Source: JANJUB01 sp031386985 (GTDB lineage: Bacteria > Armatimonadota > Fimbriimonadia > Fimbriimonadales > Fimbriimonadaceae). Taken from it: a stretch of DNA of 64,000 bases. The notes under the pieces are model-generated. The model had not been told where the DNA came from. It searched no databases and saw nothing but the letters and a program-made list of their open reading frames with translations. The stretch is taken from assembly GCA_031386985.1 (NCBI GenBank), contig JANNCV010000005.1, forward strand, positions 20,943 to 84,942, written 5' to 3'. Below, in pieces: positions 33,715 to 42,150 of the stretch (the first letter of the stretch is position 1; each line of letters begins with the position of its first letter). Both the position numbers and the translations under genes were made by a program.

Positions 33715-34326
33715 TTAACGGGACACTCCTCCCCCCACAAAGTGGGACTCAAGCGGATGGGTAGAAATCGTGCCGTGGTACTTGGCGAGGATGTCGCAAA
33801 TCTCATCGCAATCCACCTTTTCATTGGTAGGAGAAACGGTGACGAGGGCGCCGCCGGCTCGAAGGACGGCATCATAAGTTTCGGTATGCGAGGGGGAAAC
33901 GCCTTGATCCTTCAAGTACCCCGTGACTCCACCGGCAACGGCTCCGGCGGCGGTCGCTCCCGCTACTCCGCCGAGGGCCAGGGCAAGCGCGCCTCCGCCG
34001 ATGACCAAGCCAACTCCGGGGATAAGAACGGCGGCAAGGGCGGCAAGGGTGCCGGCGGCCAGCCCGATTCCAGCTCCTTTCGCTGCTCCAATTTCGGCAT
34101 CGGCCATGGTGGTTGTGGTGATTCCCGACTTTGCCATCGCTTCGGATCGGTCCTCGTCCGGCACTTCGTCGTTATCCACCTTATGATTGGGATGGTAGCT
34201 TGGATAGGTGTATCCCTCGGGGAATATGATGCTCAGATGCTCGGCGCGAATGCCATGATCGAGCAAGGCTCCGACGGCTTGCTCGGCGTTCTTAGGGTCG
34301 GCGAATGTTGCGTATGTGTTTTTCAT
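33715..34326 (-). CDS. YflT/DUF1269-like stress protein with glycine-zipper segment
   Basis: 203 residues. The N-terminal 45 residues (YATFADPKNAEQAVGALLDH, GIRAEHLSIIFP) and the C-terminal 50 residues (YDAVLRAGGALVTVSPTNEK) form a split alpha/beta domain typical of general-stress 17M/YflT-like proteins. Between them is a Gly/Ala-rich hydrophobic stretch (GIGLAAGTLAALAAVLIPGV, then GGVAGATAAGAVAGGVTGYL) of glycine-zipper type, likely membrane-inserted. It is 21 bp downstream of the YciF-like gene and probably co-transcribed, a pairing that suits envelope or osmotic stress. Confidence 0.8.
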   Translation of the reverse strand: MKNTYATFADPKNAEQAVGALLDHGIRAEHLSIIFPEGYTYPSYHPNHKVDNDEVPDEDRSEAMAKSGITTTTMADAEIGAAKGAGIGLAAGTLAALAAVLIPGVGLVIGGGALALALGGVAGATAAGAVAGGVTGYLKDQGVSPSHTETYDAVLRAGGALVTVSPTNEKVDCDEICDILAKYHGTISTHPLESHFVGGGVSR

Positions 34327-34347
34327 TGTTTTGTTCCTTTTTGGTGG

Positions 34348-34860
34348 TTAGCGGCTTGCGCCGACGGGGGTCATGTTGGCGGCCGGGTTTACTTTTGTGG
34401 CCGCCAGTTTGCTTAGGTTCTCGTTTGCGTTCGATTCTTCTCCAAGAGATTGGGTCAAAAGCGAAGCCTGATCGCCATAGCCTAGAGTCTTTGCGAATGC
34501 GCGCGTCGTTTCGTATGCGGCCATCTCATAGTGCTCAACTCGCCGACAGACTCCGATAAGGGCGGCGTCTCGCACCGCACCTTTTTCGATGTCGCCAATG
34601 GCATATGTGCCTTCCTTGATCAAGCCTTTCATCGCTTCGCAGGTTTTGGCTTGGGCCAGTTCCCCGGCGAGTTCGAAAACTTCCTTAAGTCGCTCAATAT
34701 GACCTTCAGTCTCTTTGAGGTGGGATGTTAAGGTCGCGGCGAGTTCTTTCGATTCGACGGCCGCGATGATGTTTGGGAGTGCCCGGACGAGCTGGGCTTC
34801 GGCACTGAGTAGATCCTCTAACTCGTTAACGTATAGGTTTCTCAAGGTGGTTTGTTTCAT
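34348..34860 (-). CDS. YciF-like ferritin-fold protein (DUF892)
   Basis: 170 residues. Family features: NLYVNELEDLLSAEAQLVRA at the N-terminus, LTSHLKETEGHIERLKEVF, and CRRVEHYEMAAYETTRAFAK; these provide the E/H metal ligands of a four-helix ferritin-like fold (E and H in ETEGHIERL, EHYE). Members are induced by stress; the metal chemistry is not established. It is the promoter-proximal gene of a two-gene leftward unit. Confidence 0.88.
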   Translation of the reverse strand: MKQTTLRNLYVNELEDLLSAEAQLVRALPNIIAAVESKELAATLTSHLKETEGHIERLKEVFELAGELAQAKTCEAMKGLIKEGTYAIGDIEKGAVRDAALIGVCRRVEHYEMAAYETTRAFAKTLGYGDQASLLTQSLGEESNANENLSKLAATKVNPAANMTPVGASR

Positions 34861-35171
34861 TTTTTCTTATCCCTGAACTACGGCCCCTGCCAAGTTCTTA
34901 TCTGCATGAGAACCATGCGAGACGGCTAGGTTTTACCGCACCGAAATTGGCCTTGCCAAGTCTCATTAATGGTGTCCATGAATGGGTGTACGCGGTCTTC
35001 TTGCCAATAAACTCTTCGGAAAATGGAGCGACTTCGTGGCACTCTCAATAGCACGAATCGGGGGTCTCGGGCCAACTGAATTGCTCAGCTTCCGAGCCGA
35101 CATTCATGACACGCGATTGTTTGAGGAATGACTTTTGAAAGGGGCTGAGCCGCTCTAAAGTAAAATAGCTT
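34861..35171. other. Intergenic region upstream of leuS
   Basis: 311 bp holding the divergent promoters of the YciF-like gene and leuS. A 49-codon open frame (34982-35131, plus strand, ATG to TGA) has eight Leu but no clear ribosome-binding site; I do not call it a gene. No T-box or terminator/antiterminator hairpin is obvious. Confidence 0.4.
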
Positions 35172-38000
35172 ATGCCTGAGCGTTATGAGCCTGCCTCCTT
35201 TGAAGCCAAATGGCGCCAGCGGTGGCTTGAGGCGGACTTGTTTCGGACTCGGGAAGAGCCGGGGCGGCCTAAGTTTTACTATCTTGACTTCTTCCCGTAC
35301 CCCTCCGGCGCGGGGCTGAGCGTGGGGCATTGCCGCAACTATGTGCCCGGCGATGTGATGGCGCGCTTTAAGTTCATGCAGGGGTACAACGTGCTGCACC
35401 CGATGGGGTTCGATGCGTTTGGGTTGCCCGCCGAGAACGAGGCGATCAAGCGCAAGCGGCACCCCTCCGAAATGATTGACCAATACGGGGCTAACTATAA
35501 GCGCCAAATGGACTTGGTCGCGATTAGCTACGACTGGTCGCGCTCCTTCAAATCATCGGACCCGACCTACTACAAGTGGACCCAGTGGATTTTCAAGAAG
35601 CTCTATGAGAAGGGCTTGGCGTACCGCTCGAACGCCGAAGTGAACTGGTGCCCGCGCGATAAGACGGCGCTGGCGAACGAGGAAGTGGTGGGTGGACTTT
35701 GCGAGCGATGCGGCACGCCGGTAGAGAAACGCGCGATTCCGCAATGGTTCTTCCGGATCACGGATTACGCCCAGCGGCTGATTGATGACCTCGATACGGT
35801 GGATTGGCCGGAAGGGATCAAGGCGCTCCAACGCAACTGGATCGGACGAAGCGAGGGCGCGGAGTTCACGATGAATATCTCGTTTTCGTCGGGCTCGGGC
35901 TCGGTTTCGGATGAGCTTGCGGCACTGAAAGAAGAGGTATCAGCCGAAGGGGTGACAGCTTTGGCTTCCGATGTTGAAAGGCTGCAACGGATCGAAGGGA
36001 AGTTGGCTTCCAGCATCGCCGCGATCGATTCGTACTTGGTCCCCGCAGCGGCGAACTTGGAAGTCAAACCAAAAGGCTTGAGCTTTAAAGTCTTCACCAC
36101 CAGACTCGACACGATTTTCGGGATGACGTTCTGCGTCCTCGCTCCCGAGCATCCGGTAGTGGAGCAAATCTGTCGCCAGGCTCCTCCCGAATGCGCTCAA
36201 CCCGTGCGGGACTACCAAATGCTCGCCAAAACCCGAACGGACATGGAGCGGATGGCAGAAACGAAGGATAAGACCGGGGTCTTCACCGGGGCTTACGCGA
36301 TTAACCCGTTCAACGGCAAGCGCGTACCGATCTGGATCGCCGATTACGTTCTGGCGAGCTATGGAACTGGCGCGATCATGGCGGTTCCAGGGCACGACCA
36401 GCGGGACTTTGACTTCGCCGTGAAATATGGGCTGGAGGTTGTTCCGGTCATCAACCCCACGGCGGAATACCTTGGCGAGTTTCCCCTTGAGCATTATTTA
36501 GCGAACCCCAAGGCGTTCAATCCGCCATTCGAATCGAAAGATTCGGTGATGATCAACTCCGGCTCGTTTGATGGCCTTTCCTATCCTGAAGGAACCCAGC
36601 AACTTGCCGAGCGGCTCGAAGCGGAGGGAATCGGCGAGCGCAAGATTCAATACAAGCTGCGCGATTGGCTCATTTCGCGTCAGCGCTATTGGGGCTGCCC
36701 GATTCCGGTGATTCACAGCAAGGACGGCGAAATGCAACTGGTACCCGATGACTGCTTGCCCGTTTACCTACCCAATGTCGAATCGTACGAGCCGTCGGAT
36801 GACGGAAGTTCACCCCTCAGCAAGATCAGCGACTTCGTAAACGTGACCGATCTTGACGGCAAACTCGGGCGACGCGAGACTGATACCATGGGCGGCTTCG
36901 CTTGTTCGTCGTGGTATTTCCTGCGCTTTTGCGATCCGCACAACGAAGACGAGCCCTGGAACATGGAGCGGATAAAATATTGGATGCCCGTGGATTGCTA
37001 TGTTGGCGGGGCCGAGCACGCCGTGATGCACTTGCTTTATGCGCGCTTTTGGACCAAGGTGCTTTACGATCTGGGCTTAGTCCCGATGATCGAGCCGTTC
37101 CAGCGCCTGATGAATCAGGGTCAAGTGTTGGGCCACACGCCGTATCGCCATCCCCACGAGGGGGAAGTTCTGAACCCTGGCGAAGAAGGCGTCTTGCTGT
37201 CCCAAGAAGAAGCCGCGCAACTGCCCGATAGCGAAAAGTACTATCGCTGGGTTCGAATGAGCAAGTCCAAGGGCAACGTTGTAACGCCGGAGGAAGCCGT
37301 CGAAGTCTACGGGGCCGATGCCCTTCGGGTTTTTGAACTGTTCATCGCACCGTTCGAGGGCGATGTTCAATGGAGCAACGAGGGCATGAACGGCACGGTT
37401 AGGTTCCTCAGCCGAATTTTCAAGCTGGTTTCTGACTTTAAGGACACTTATGATCCCGATTGGAAAAACCACATCGGCCTGATGGAGATTACGGAAGCGA
37501 GTAAGGGAATAAGAAGAGCCACTCATCGGGGCATCCAGAAGGCGGGAGAGGACATCGAGCGGTTTTCGTTTAACACTTATGTTAGTGCGACCATGATTTG
37601 GGTGAACGAGCTGTACGATTTTGCGAAGGGGCGCGCCAATTGGGGACGAGGCGAGCAACTAGCAATTTCGGAGGCGATAGAGAGCTTAATCTTGGTCATT
37701 GCCCCCGCCGCGCCGCACTCCGCCGATGAAATGTGGGAGTTCTTAGGCAAAGCGGGCTTTACCTATCACGAAAGCTGGCCCAAGTTTGATCCTTCACTCT
37801 GCGTTGCGGAGACGTTGACGATCGCGATCCAGGTGAACGGGAAGCTACGTGATACGATTGAAGTCGCATCGGGGATTTCAAATGAAGAACTTGAGAGAGT
37901 TGCCCAGGAGAGCGAGAAAGTCAAATCGCATACTGAAGGCAAAACGGTTCGGAAGGTGATTGTTATCCCCGGTAAACTCGTCAACATAGTGGCGAGTTAA
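35172..38000 (+). CDS. leuS: Leucyl-tRNA synthetase
   Basis: 942 residues, bacterial type. It charges tRNA-Leu. The class I HIGH-type motif lies in YPSGAGLSVGHCRNYVPGD, the KMSKS loop in RMSKSKGNVV near residue 696, and MGFDAFGLPAENEA and the editing-domain AIMAVPGHDQRD are intact. The editing (CP1) domain has an extra roughly 55-60 residues (about 238-295, SDELAALKEEVSAEG and following), mostly helical, just before the threonine-rich site. That site reads TTRLDT instead of the usual TTRPDT. First gene of a long rightward series. Confidence 0.97.
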   Translation: MPERYEPASFEAKWRQRWLEADLFRTREEPGRPKFYYLDFFPYPSGAGLSVGHCRNYVPGDVMARFKFMQGYNVLHPMGFDAFGLPAENEAIKRKRHPSEMIDQYGANYKRQMDLVAISYDWSRSFKSSDPTYYKWTQWIFKKLYEKGLAYRSNAEVNWCPRDKTALANEEVVGGLCERCGTPVEKRAIPQWFFRITDYAQRLIDDLDTVDWPEGIKALQRNWIGRSEGAEFTMNISFSSGSGSVSDELAALKEEVSAEGVTALASDVERLQRIEGKLASSIAAIDSYLVPAAANLEVKPKGLSFKVFTTRLDTIFGMTFCVLAPEHPVVEQICRQAPPECAQPVRDYQMLAKTRTDMERMAETKDKTGVFTGAYAINPFNGKRVPIWIADYVLASYGTGAIMAVPGHDQRDFDFAVKYGLEVVPVINPTAEYLGEFPLEHYLANPKAFNPPFESKDSVMINSGSFDGLSYPEGTQQLAERLEAEGIGERKIQYKLRDWLISRQRYWGCPIPVIHSKDGEMQLVPDDCLPVYLPNVESYEPSDDGSSPLSKISDFVNVTDLDGKLGRRETDTMGGFACSSWYFLRFCDPHNEDEPWNMERIKYWMPVDCYVGGAEHAVMHLLYARFWTKVLYDLGLVPMIEPFQRLMNQGQVLGHTPYRHPHEGEVLNPGEEGVLLSQEEAAQLPDSEKYYRWVRMSKSKGNVVTPEEAVEVYGADALRVFELFIAPFEGDVQWSNEGMNGTVRFLSRIFKLVSDFKDTYDPDWKNHIGLMEITEASKGIRRATHRGIQKAGEDIERFSFNTYVSATMIWVNELYDFAKGRANWGRGEQLAISEAIESLILVIAPAAPHSADEMWEFLGKAGFTYHESWPKFDPSLCVAETLTIAIQVNGKLRDTIEVASGISNEELERVAQESEKVKSHTEGKTVRKVIVIPGKLVNIVAS

Positions 38001-38002
38001 CG

Positions 38003-38710
38003 ATGGCAACTCCTGAGCAGCCGGCGCAGAAAAACGCACCAATCATTAGGTCATTACTTTTGACTATGGTCGTCGCGTCGTTGGCGGTGTATGGCGGCTT
38101 GCGGAGTTGCCAACAGGATGATCCGAACGCGATCTCCGAGATTCCAACAATCAGAAGCTCCGCCGAGTACAACCAGATTCTCGACCGAGTTGAAAGACTC
38201 ACCGCGGCGGGTCTAGAGCGAAGCAGTCGTGAAGAGTCGCTATCGAAGGCGGACAGATTAGCAATGCAACAAGCGGAGCCGTTGATCAAGGGGCTCATCG
38301 CCTATGATTACCAGCGATTTACACACTATTTGATGCTTGCGAAGCTTTATTTTGCGAACGAGAAATATCTGGAAGCCTTATGGGCTTGTAATCAACTGTT
38401 TGAAAGGGCTCCAGCCCACGGGACGCCAGAGGTGATTGCGGCGGTGGCCGAGACTCGTTACGTAGCTTCTCGGAGCTATTATTTCGAAAGGCAATATCTA
38501 GAGGCCGCTGCCGAAGGCAAGGAGGCGGTTAAGAGGATGCCGCAAAGCGCGGAGTATATGTGGGCCGAAGCGGCGGCACGAGTTCAACTCGAGCAGATTG
38601 AGGAAGCCAAACTTCTGTTAGGAACCGCTTTGTTTTTAGAGCCCAACCATGTGAAATCGCGCTCATTGCTTGACTTTCTGGAAAAACCGTCCAAAGTCAA
38701 AAACCCTTAA
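38003..38710 (+). CDS. Membrane-anchored TPR-like protein
   Basis: 235 residues starting 2 bp after leuS. One N-terminal transmembrane segment (SLLLTMVVASLAVYGGL). From about residue 95 on there are three TPR-like helix pairs (YLMLAKLYFANEKYLEALWA, SRSYYFERQYLEAAAEGKEA, MWAEAAARVQLEQIEEAKLL). Probably an inner-membrane-tethered scaffold facing the periplasm. No catalytic motif. Tight spacing makes it part of the leuS operon. Confidence 0.78.
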   Translation: MATPEQPAQKNAPIIRSLLLTMVVASLAVYGGLRSCQQDDPNAISEIPTIRSSAEYNQILDRVERLTAAGLERSSREESLSKADRLAMQQAEPLIKGLIAYDYQRFTHYLMLAKLYFANEKYLEALWACNQLFERAPAHGTPEVIAAVAETRYVASRSYYFERQYLEAAAEGKEAVKRMPQSAEYMWAEAAARVQLEQIEEAKLLLGTALFLEPNHVKSRSLLDFLEKPSKVKNP

Positions 38711-38747
38711 GACGGTATTATGTTGGGCCAGGGCCCCGAATCGGGAG

Positions 38748-39737
38748 ATGGAAAACACGTTGACATTCGATCCCAGCATAGCCGAGCAGTTCCGAGAGCA
38801 ACTTAACGGAGCAACTTCGGTGCTTATTGGCACTCACCTCAATCCCGATGGCGATGCCCTCGGGTCCGCACTCGCGGTCTCCCATTATTTATGGGGCCAG
38901 GGAATCAAAAACGAGGTTTTGAACCACCATTCCGCTCCTCATAACTTAAAGTTTTTGCCGGGAGTTTCGAGGATTCGACAACAGCCGATTCACGATGGAC
39001 ATGACCTGGGCATAATCGTTGACCTCGACGCTATTCACCGGCTTGGGAGCATGGCCCAGTACTTCGAAACAATCCCCCAACTCATCGTGATCGACCACCA
39101 TGTGCCAGTTGAGTCGCCCGGTGATTTGCGCATTGTGGATACCAATGCGGCGGCCACAGCCTTAATCTTGTGCCGCTTGTTCGAGCAACTCGGGGCGACG
39201 ATTTCGCCAGAAATGGCAACGTGTCTTTTAACGGGAATCGTTACGGATACGGGCAGTTTTCGGTTTAGAAACACGTCACCAGAATCCCTTGTTTGGGCGG
39301 CTAACCTCATTCAAGCCGGAGGCGATATTAATCGGGTGTGCGAGGAAGTTTTCCAACGAAAGCCTCTTTCCAGCGTTCGTCTCTTGGGCCACATGTTGGA
39401 TAGGATGGAGTTAGATTGCGCGGATCGGCTCGCGTTTGGCACCATTTCTGTCGCAGATTTTGAGTATGCCAGAGCTCGGGATGAAGATACGGAAGGCTTC
39501 GTGAATGAACTGCTTTCCATCGAAACCGTCGAAATCGCAGCCCTCTTTCGGGAAACGAGCCCGCTAAAGGTCAGAGTTTCGTTGCGCTCGCGAGCAAACC
39601 TGGACGTGGCCGAAGTCGCCCAAGAAATGGGCGGTGGCGGGCATCGCAATGCCGCCGGTTGCTCGTTTGACACAACCTTAGACGAAGCGGTTGACATCTT
39701 GATCCCGAGGCTACGAGCTTGTTTGGCATCCTCTTAG
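38748..39737 (+). CDS. DHH/DHHA1 phosphoesterase (NrnA-like)
   Basis: About 329 residues from ATG 38748; the open frame upstream overlaps the TPR gene and is not credible. DHH-family motifs: THLNPDGDALGSALA (motif I), VDLDAIHRLG, VIDHHVP (DHH), VTDTGSFRF, and C-terminal MGGGGHRNAAG (DHHA1). NrnA enzymes degrade short oligoribonucleotides and pAp. The position directly before truB matches the conserved rbfA-nrnA-truB order (family knowledge), although rbfA is not here. Confidence 0.92.
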   Translation: MENTLTFDPSIAEQFREQLNGATSVLIGTHLNPDGDALGSALAVSHYLWGQGIKNEVLNHHSAPHNLKFLPGVSRIRQQPIHDGHDLGIIVDLDAIHRLGSMAQYFETIPQLIVIDHHVPVESPGDLRIVDTNAAATALILCRLFEQLGATISPEMATCLLTGIVTDTGSFRFRNTSPESLVWAANLIQAGGDINRVCEEVFQRKPLSSVRLLGHMLDRMELDCADRLAFGTISVADFEYARARDEDTEGFVNELLSIETVEIAALFRETSPLKVRVSLRSRANLDVAEVAQEMGGGGHRNAAGCSFDTTLDEAVDILIPRLRACLASS

Positions 39738-40585
39738 TTGATAAGCCGTTGCGATTTACTTCGCACGACGTAATTTCTCGTCTGCGTAGAGTTTGCAACA
39801 CCAAGCGCGTGGGTCATGCCGGAACGCTTGATCCGCTCGCAACCGGTTTATTGGTCGTAGCCGTTGGCCCGGCAACACGGTTCTTGCAATACTTGGATTT
39901 GGAGCCAAAGGTTTACACGGCCACGGTGTGCTTTGGCAAGCAAACAACAACACAGGACAGAGAAGGGGACATTGTCGCAGAGATGCCGTTACCGTCCGAT
40001 ATGCCAAGTCGGCTTGCTGAAGCGATGGAGTCTTTTCGCGGTTTGATTGATCAAATTCCGCCCATGTACAGCGCGGTGAAGAAAGATGGGCAGCCGCTTT
40101 ACAAGTATGCGCGGCAGGGAATTGAAGTCGAAGTCCGCTCCCGGCGAGTTCATATTGGGGGCTTGGAAATAGTCGAATGGGTTTCAGAGTGTGAAGCGGT
40201 ATTGAAGGTGGAGTGCTCTGGTGGAACTTACGTTCGAACGCTCGCGCACGATATTGGGAGAGCAATCGGGTGTGGAGCGCACTTGGCGGCACTGGAGCGA
40301 ACCCAAGTTGGTCGATTCTCGCTGGGCGAAGCAAAACCCCTCGATGAGGTTTCACCGGCTGATCTAATCTCGTTAACGACGGCTCTGATCCCTCCATCAG
40401 AATTTGCGGAACTTAGCGAAGAGCAAGTGAGCGACATTCGAATGGGGCGCGCCATTAGAATTACGACAGAATATGGGGAAAGTCCGATTGTGTTATTAAA
40501 TCAGGACAAAACGGTCGTAGGAATAGCTCAATACCGATGCAATCAACTTCACCCCGAGTGCGTGATACCGGCCCAAGCGCAATGA
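39719..40585 (+). CDS. truB: tRNA pseudouridine(55) synthase
   Basis: 288 residues. It converts U55 of tRNA T-loops to pseudouridine. The catalytic Asp is D38 in GHAGTLDPLATG; other TruB signatures are ILLVDKP at the N-terminus, QIPPMYSAVKKDGQPLYKYA and GGTYVRTLAHDIG. The start is TTG at 39719, inside the preceding gene (19-bp overlap), which gives the standard FGILLVDKP beginning. The C-terminal part is a short PUA-like domain. Confidence 0.96.
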   Translation: MFGILLVDKPLRFTSHDVISRLRRVCNTKRVGHAGTLDPLATGLLVVAVGPATRFLQYLDLEPKVYTATVCFGKQTTTQDREGDIVAEMPLPSDMPSRLAEAMESFRGLIDQIPPMYSAVKKDGQPLYKYARQGIEVEVRSRRVHIGGLEIVEWVSECEAVLKVECSGGTYVRTLAHDIGRAIGCGAHLAALERTQVGRFSLGEAKPLDEVSPADLISLTTALIPPSEFAELSEEQVSDIRMGRAIRITTEYGESPIVLLNQDKTVVGIAQYRCNQLHPECVIPAQAQ

Positions 40586-41058
40586 AGTTTGCATTTTTCG
40601 AGCCTGCGCAAAGTCGCAGGCGCATTTCTGGCCAAGCAATCTGGGTGCTGTTGTGGCTGGGCGTAACTCTGGTTGGGTTAGTTTTGCGCCCTTCGCCCGC
40701 TGGCCACGGCACTCATACCCAGCTCGGATTAGCGCAATGTCCAAGCGTTTTCGCTTTTAATCGGCCCTGTCCTGGGTGTGGGTTGACTACCAGCTTCACC
40801 GCAACGCTTCACGGGAATCTGCCGCTTGCATTCAAGGCGCACCCATTTGGAATGCTCTTGTATGTTCTTTTTACGATCTCCGCGGTGGCCTGCGGTTATG
40901 GGTATCTGAAGAAGTTGAGGCTCAACACCGAGAGTAAGAAATTCAACTTCTATCTAGCCATTTTCGTTGGGGGATTCTTAGTGTTTGGCGTGGTTCGGTT
41001 TGTTATGAGTCCGGGTTACGGAGATCGCGATTCTTTTCGCCCCTTGACTACTCGCTAG
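40582..41058 (+). CDS. DUF2752 membrane protein
   Basis: About 158 residues from ATG 40582, which overlaps the truB stop (ATGA). It shows the DUF2752 signature NRPCPGCGLTTSFTA between membrane segments: WVLLWLGVTLVGLVL, MLLYVLFTISAVACGYGYL and FYLAIFVGGFLVFGVV. Function of the family is unknown; the CPGCG motif may bind metal or form a disulphide. Upstream in-frame codons to 40537 lie within truB. Confidence 0.88.
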   Translation: MKFAFFEPAQSRRRISGQAIWVLLWLGVTLVGLVLRPSPAGHGTHTQLGLAQCPSVFAFNRPCPGCGLTTSFTATLHGNLPLAFKAHPFGMLLYVLFTISAVACGYGYLKKLRLNTESKKFNFYLAIFVGGFLVFGVVRFVMSPGYGDRDSFRPLTTR

Positions 41059-41106
41059 GGGGGCTTGAAAGCGAGGGCCCGAGTAGCGGAAACTGTAGGG
41101 TCAATC

Positions 41107-42138
41107 ATGCTGAACAAATTCGCTTTTTCGATCGCACTTGGAGTTTCGCTTTTTGCCACCGGATGCAAGGGAGGAGATACGGCTACGGGCACTGGCTCAA
41201 CCGGCACCGTGGCGACAAAGCCTGAGATTGTTATCGGATTTCTCGTTAAATCGGCAACGGAGCCCTGGTTCCAAACCGAGTGGCAGTTCGCAAGAGAAGC
41301 CGCCGCTAAATACGGAGTGAAACTCGAGACTCTAGAAGTAAAGGATGCAACTGAAGTCGAATCCGCCATTAACACTCTTGGCGTCAAAGGCGCCCAAGGA
41401 GTTATCATCTGCACCCCAGATCAAAAGCTGGGCATCTCTATCGTAAAGTGGTGCGCGGACAAGAAGTTAAAGCTGATGACGGTAGATGATCGTCTTGTAG
41501 ATGCTGAGGGGCAACCTTTGACCGATGTGCCTCACCTTGGGATTTCTGCGACGAACATTGGCAAGTTGGTCGGCCAAACCCTTGTTGATGAAATGAAGAA
41601 GCGAAACTGGAAGATGACGGAAGTTGGAGCGATCGCGATTGCTTACGACACGCTGGAAACCGCCCGTCAGCGTGTAGATGGGACAATCTCAGTGCTAACG
41701 GCGGCGGGCTTTCCCAATGGCAACATCCGGCGAATGCCATGGGGGACTTCAGCCGACATTCCTACGGCGATGAATACCGCCAATACGGCCTTGACCCAAT
41801 CCCCAAACATCAAGAAGTGGATTGCGTTTAGCTCAAATGATGACGGTGTGCTGGGGGTTGTGAGAGCGGCTAGCGCACGTGGCTTTGGAGCCGATAGCGT
41901 GATCGGGGTTGGCATCAATGGAACGACCGCAAAGGACGATTTCATGAAAACCGAACCGACCGGAATGTTTGGTTCCGTTCTTCTAAGCGCAAGAACACAT
42001 GGTTTCAACACTGTTGAAATGATGTACAAGTGGATTACCGAAGGAAAAGAACCGCCCAAAGAGACGTTTACCGAGGGATCACTCATCACGCGTGAGAATT
42101 TCAAGGCGAAACTAGAAGAAGAAGGAATTAAGCTGTAA
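41107..42138 (+). CDS. araF: L-arabinose-binding lipoprotein of an ABC transporter
   Basis: About 343 residues from ATG 41107 (a longer frame from 41065 is not favoured). Lipobox LFATGC at the end of the signal. The mature part closely follows AraF: IGFLVKSATEPWFQTEWQFA, GVIICTPDQKLG, TVDDRLVDAEGQPL, TARQRVDGT, NDDGVLGVVRAA, GVGINGTTAKDDF and LITRENFKAKLEEEG. It captures L-arabinose (family inference) and delivers it to AraGH. A lipid anchor rather than a free periplasmic form fits the lipobox. Confidence 0.94.
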   Translation: MLNKFAFSIALGVSLFATGCKGGDTATGTGSTGTVATKPEIVIGFLVKSATEPWFQTEWQFAREAAAKYGVKLETLEVKDATEVESAINTLGVKGAQGVIICTPDQKLGISIVKWCADKKLKLMTVDDRLVDAEGQPLTDVPHLGISATNIGKLVGQTLVDEMKKRNWKMTEVGAIAIAYDTLETARQRVDGTISVLTAAGFPNGNIRRMPWGTSADIPTAMNTANTALTQSPNIKKWIAFSSNDDGVLGVVRAASARGFGADSVIGVGINGTTAKDDFMKTEPTGMFGSVLLSARTHGFNTVEMMYKWITEGKEPPKETFTEGSLITRENFKAKLEEEGIKL

Positions 42139-42150
42139 ACTTCGAGCTCA

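Noticed and set aside
34982..35131. Leu-containing 49-codon ORF as a leuS leader peptide
   Set aside because: No ribosome-binding site, no terminator/antiterminator pair; Leu content (8 of 49) is not striking.
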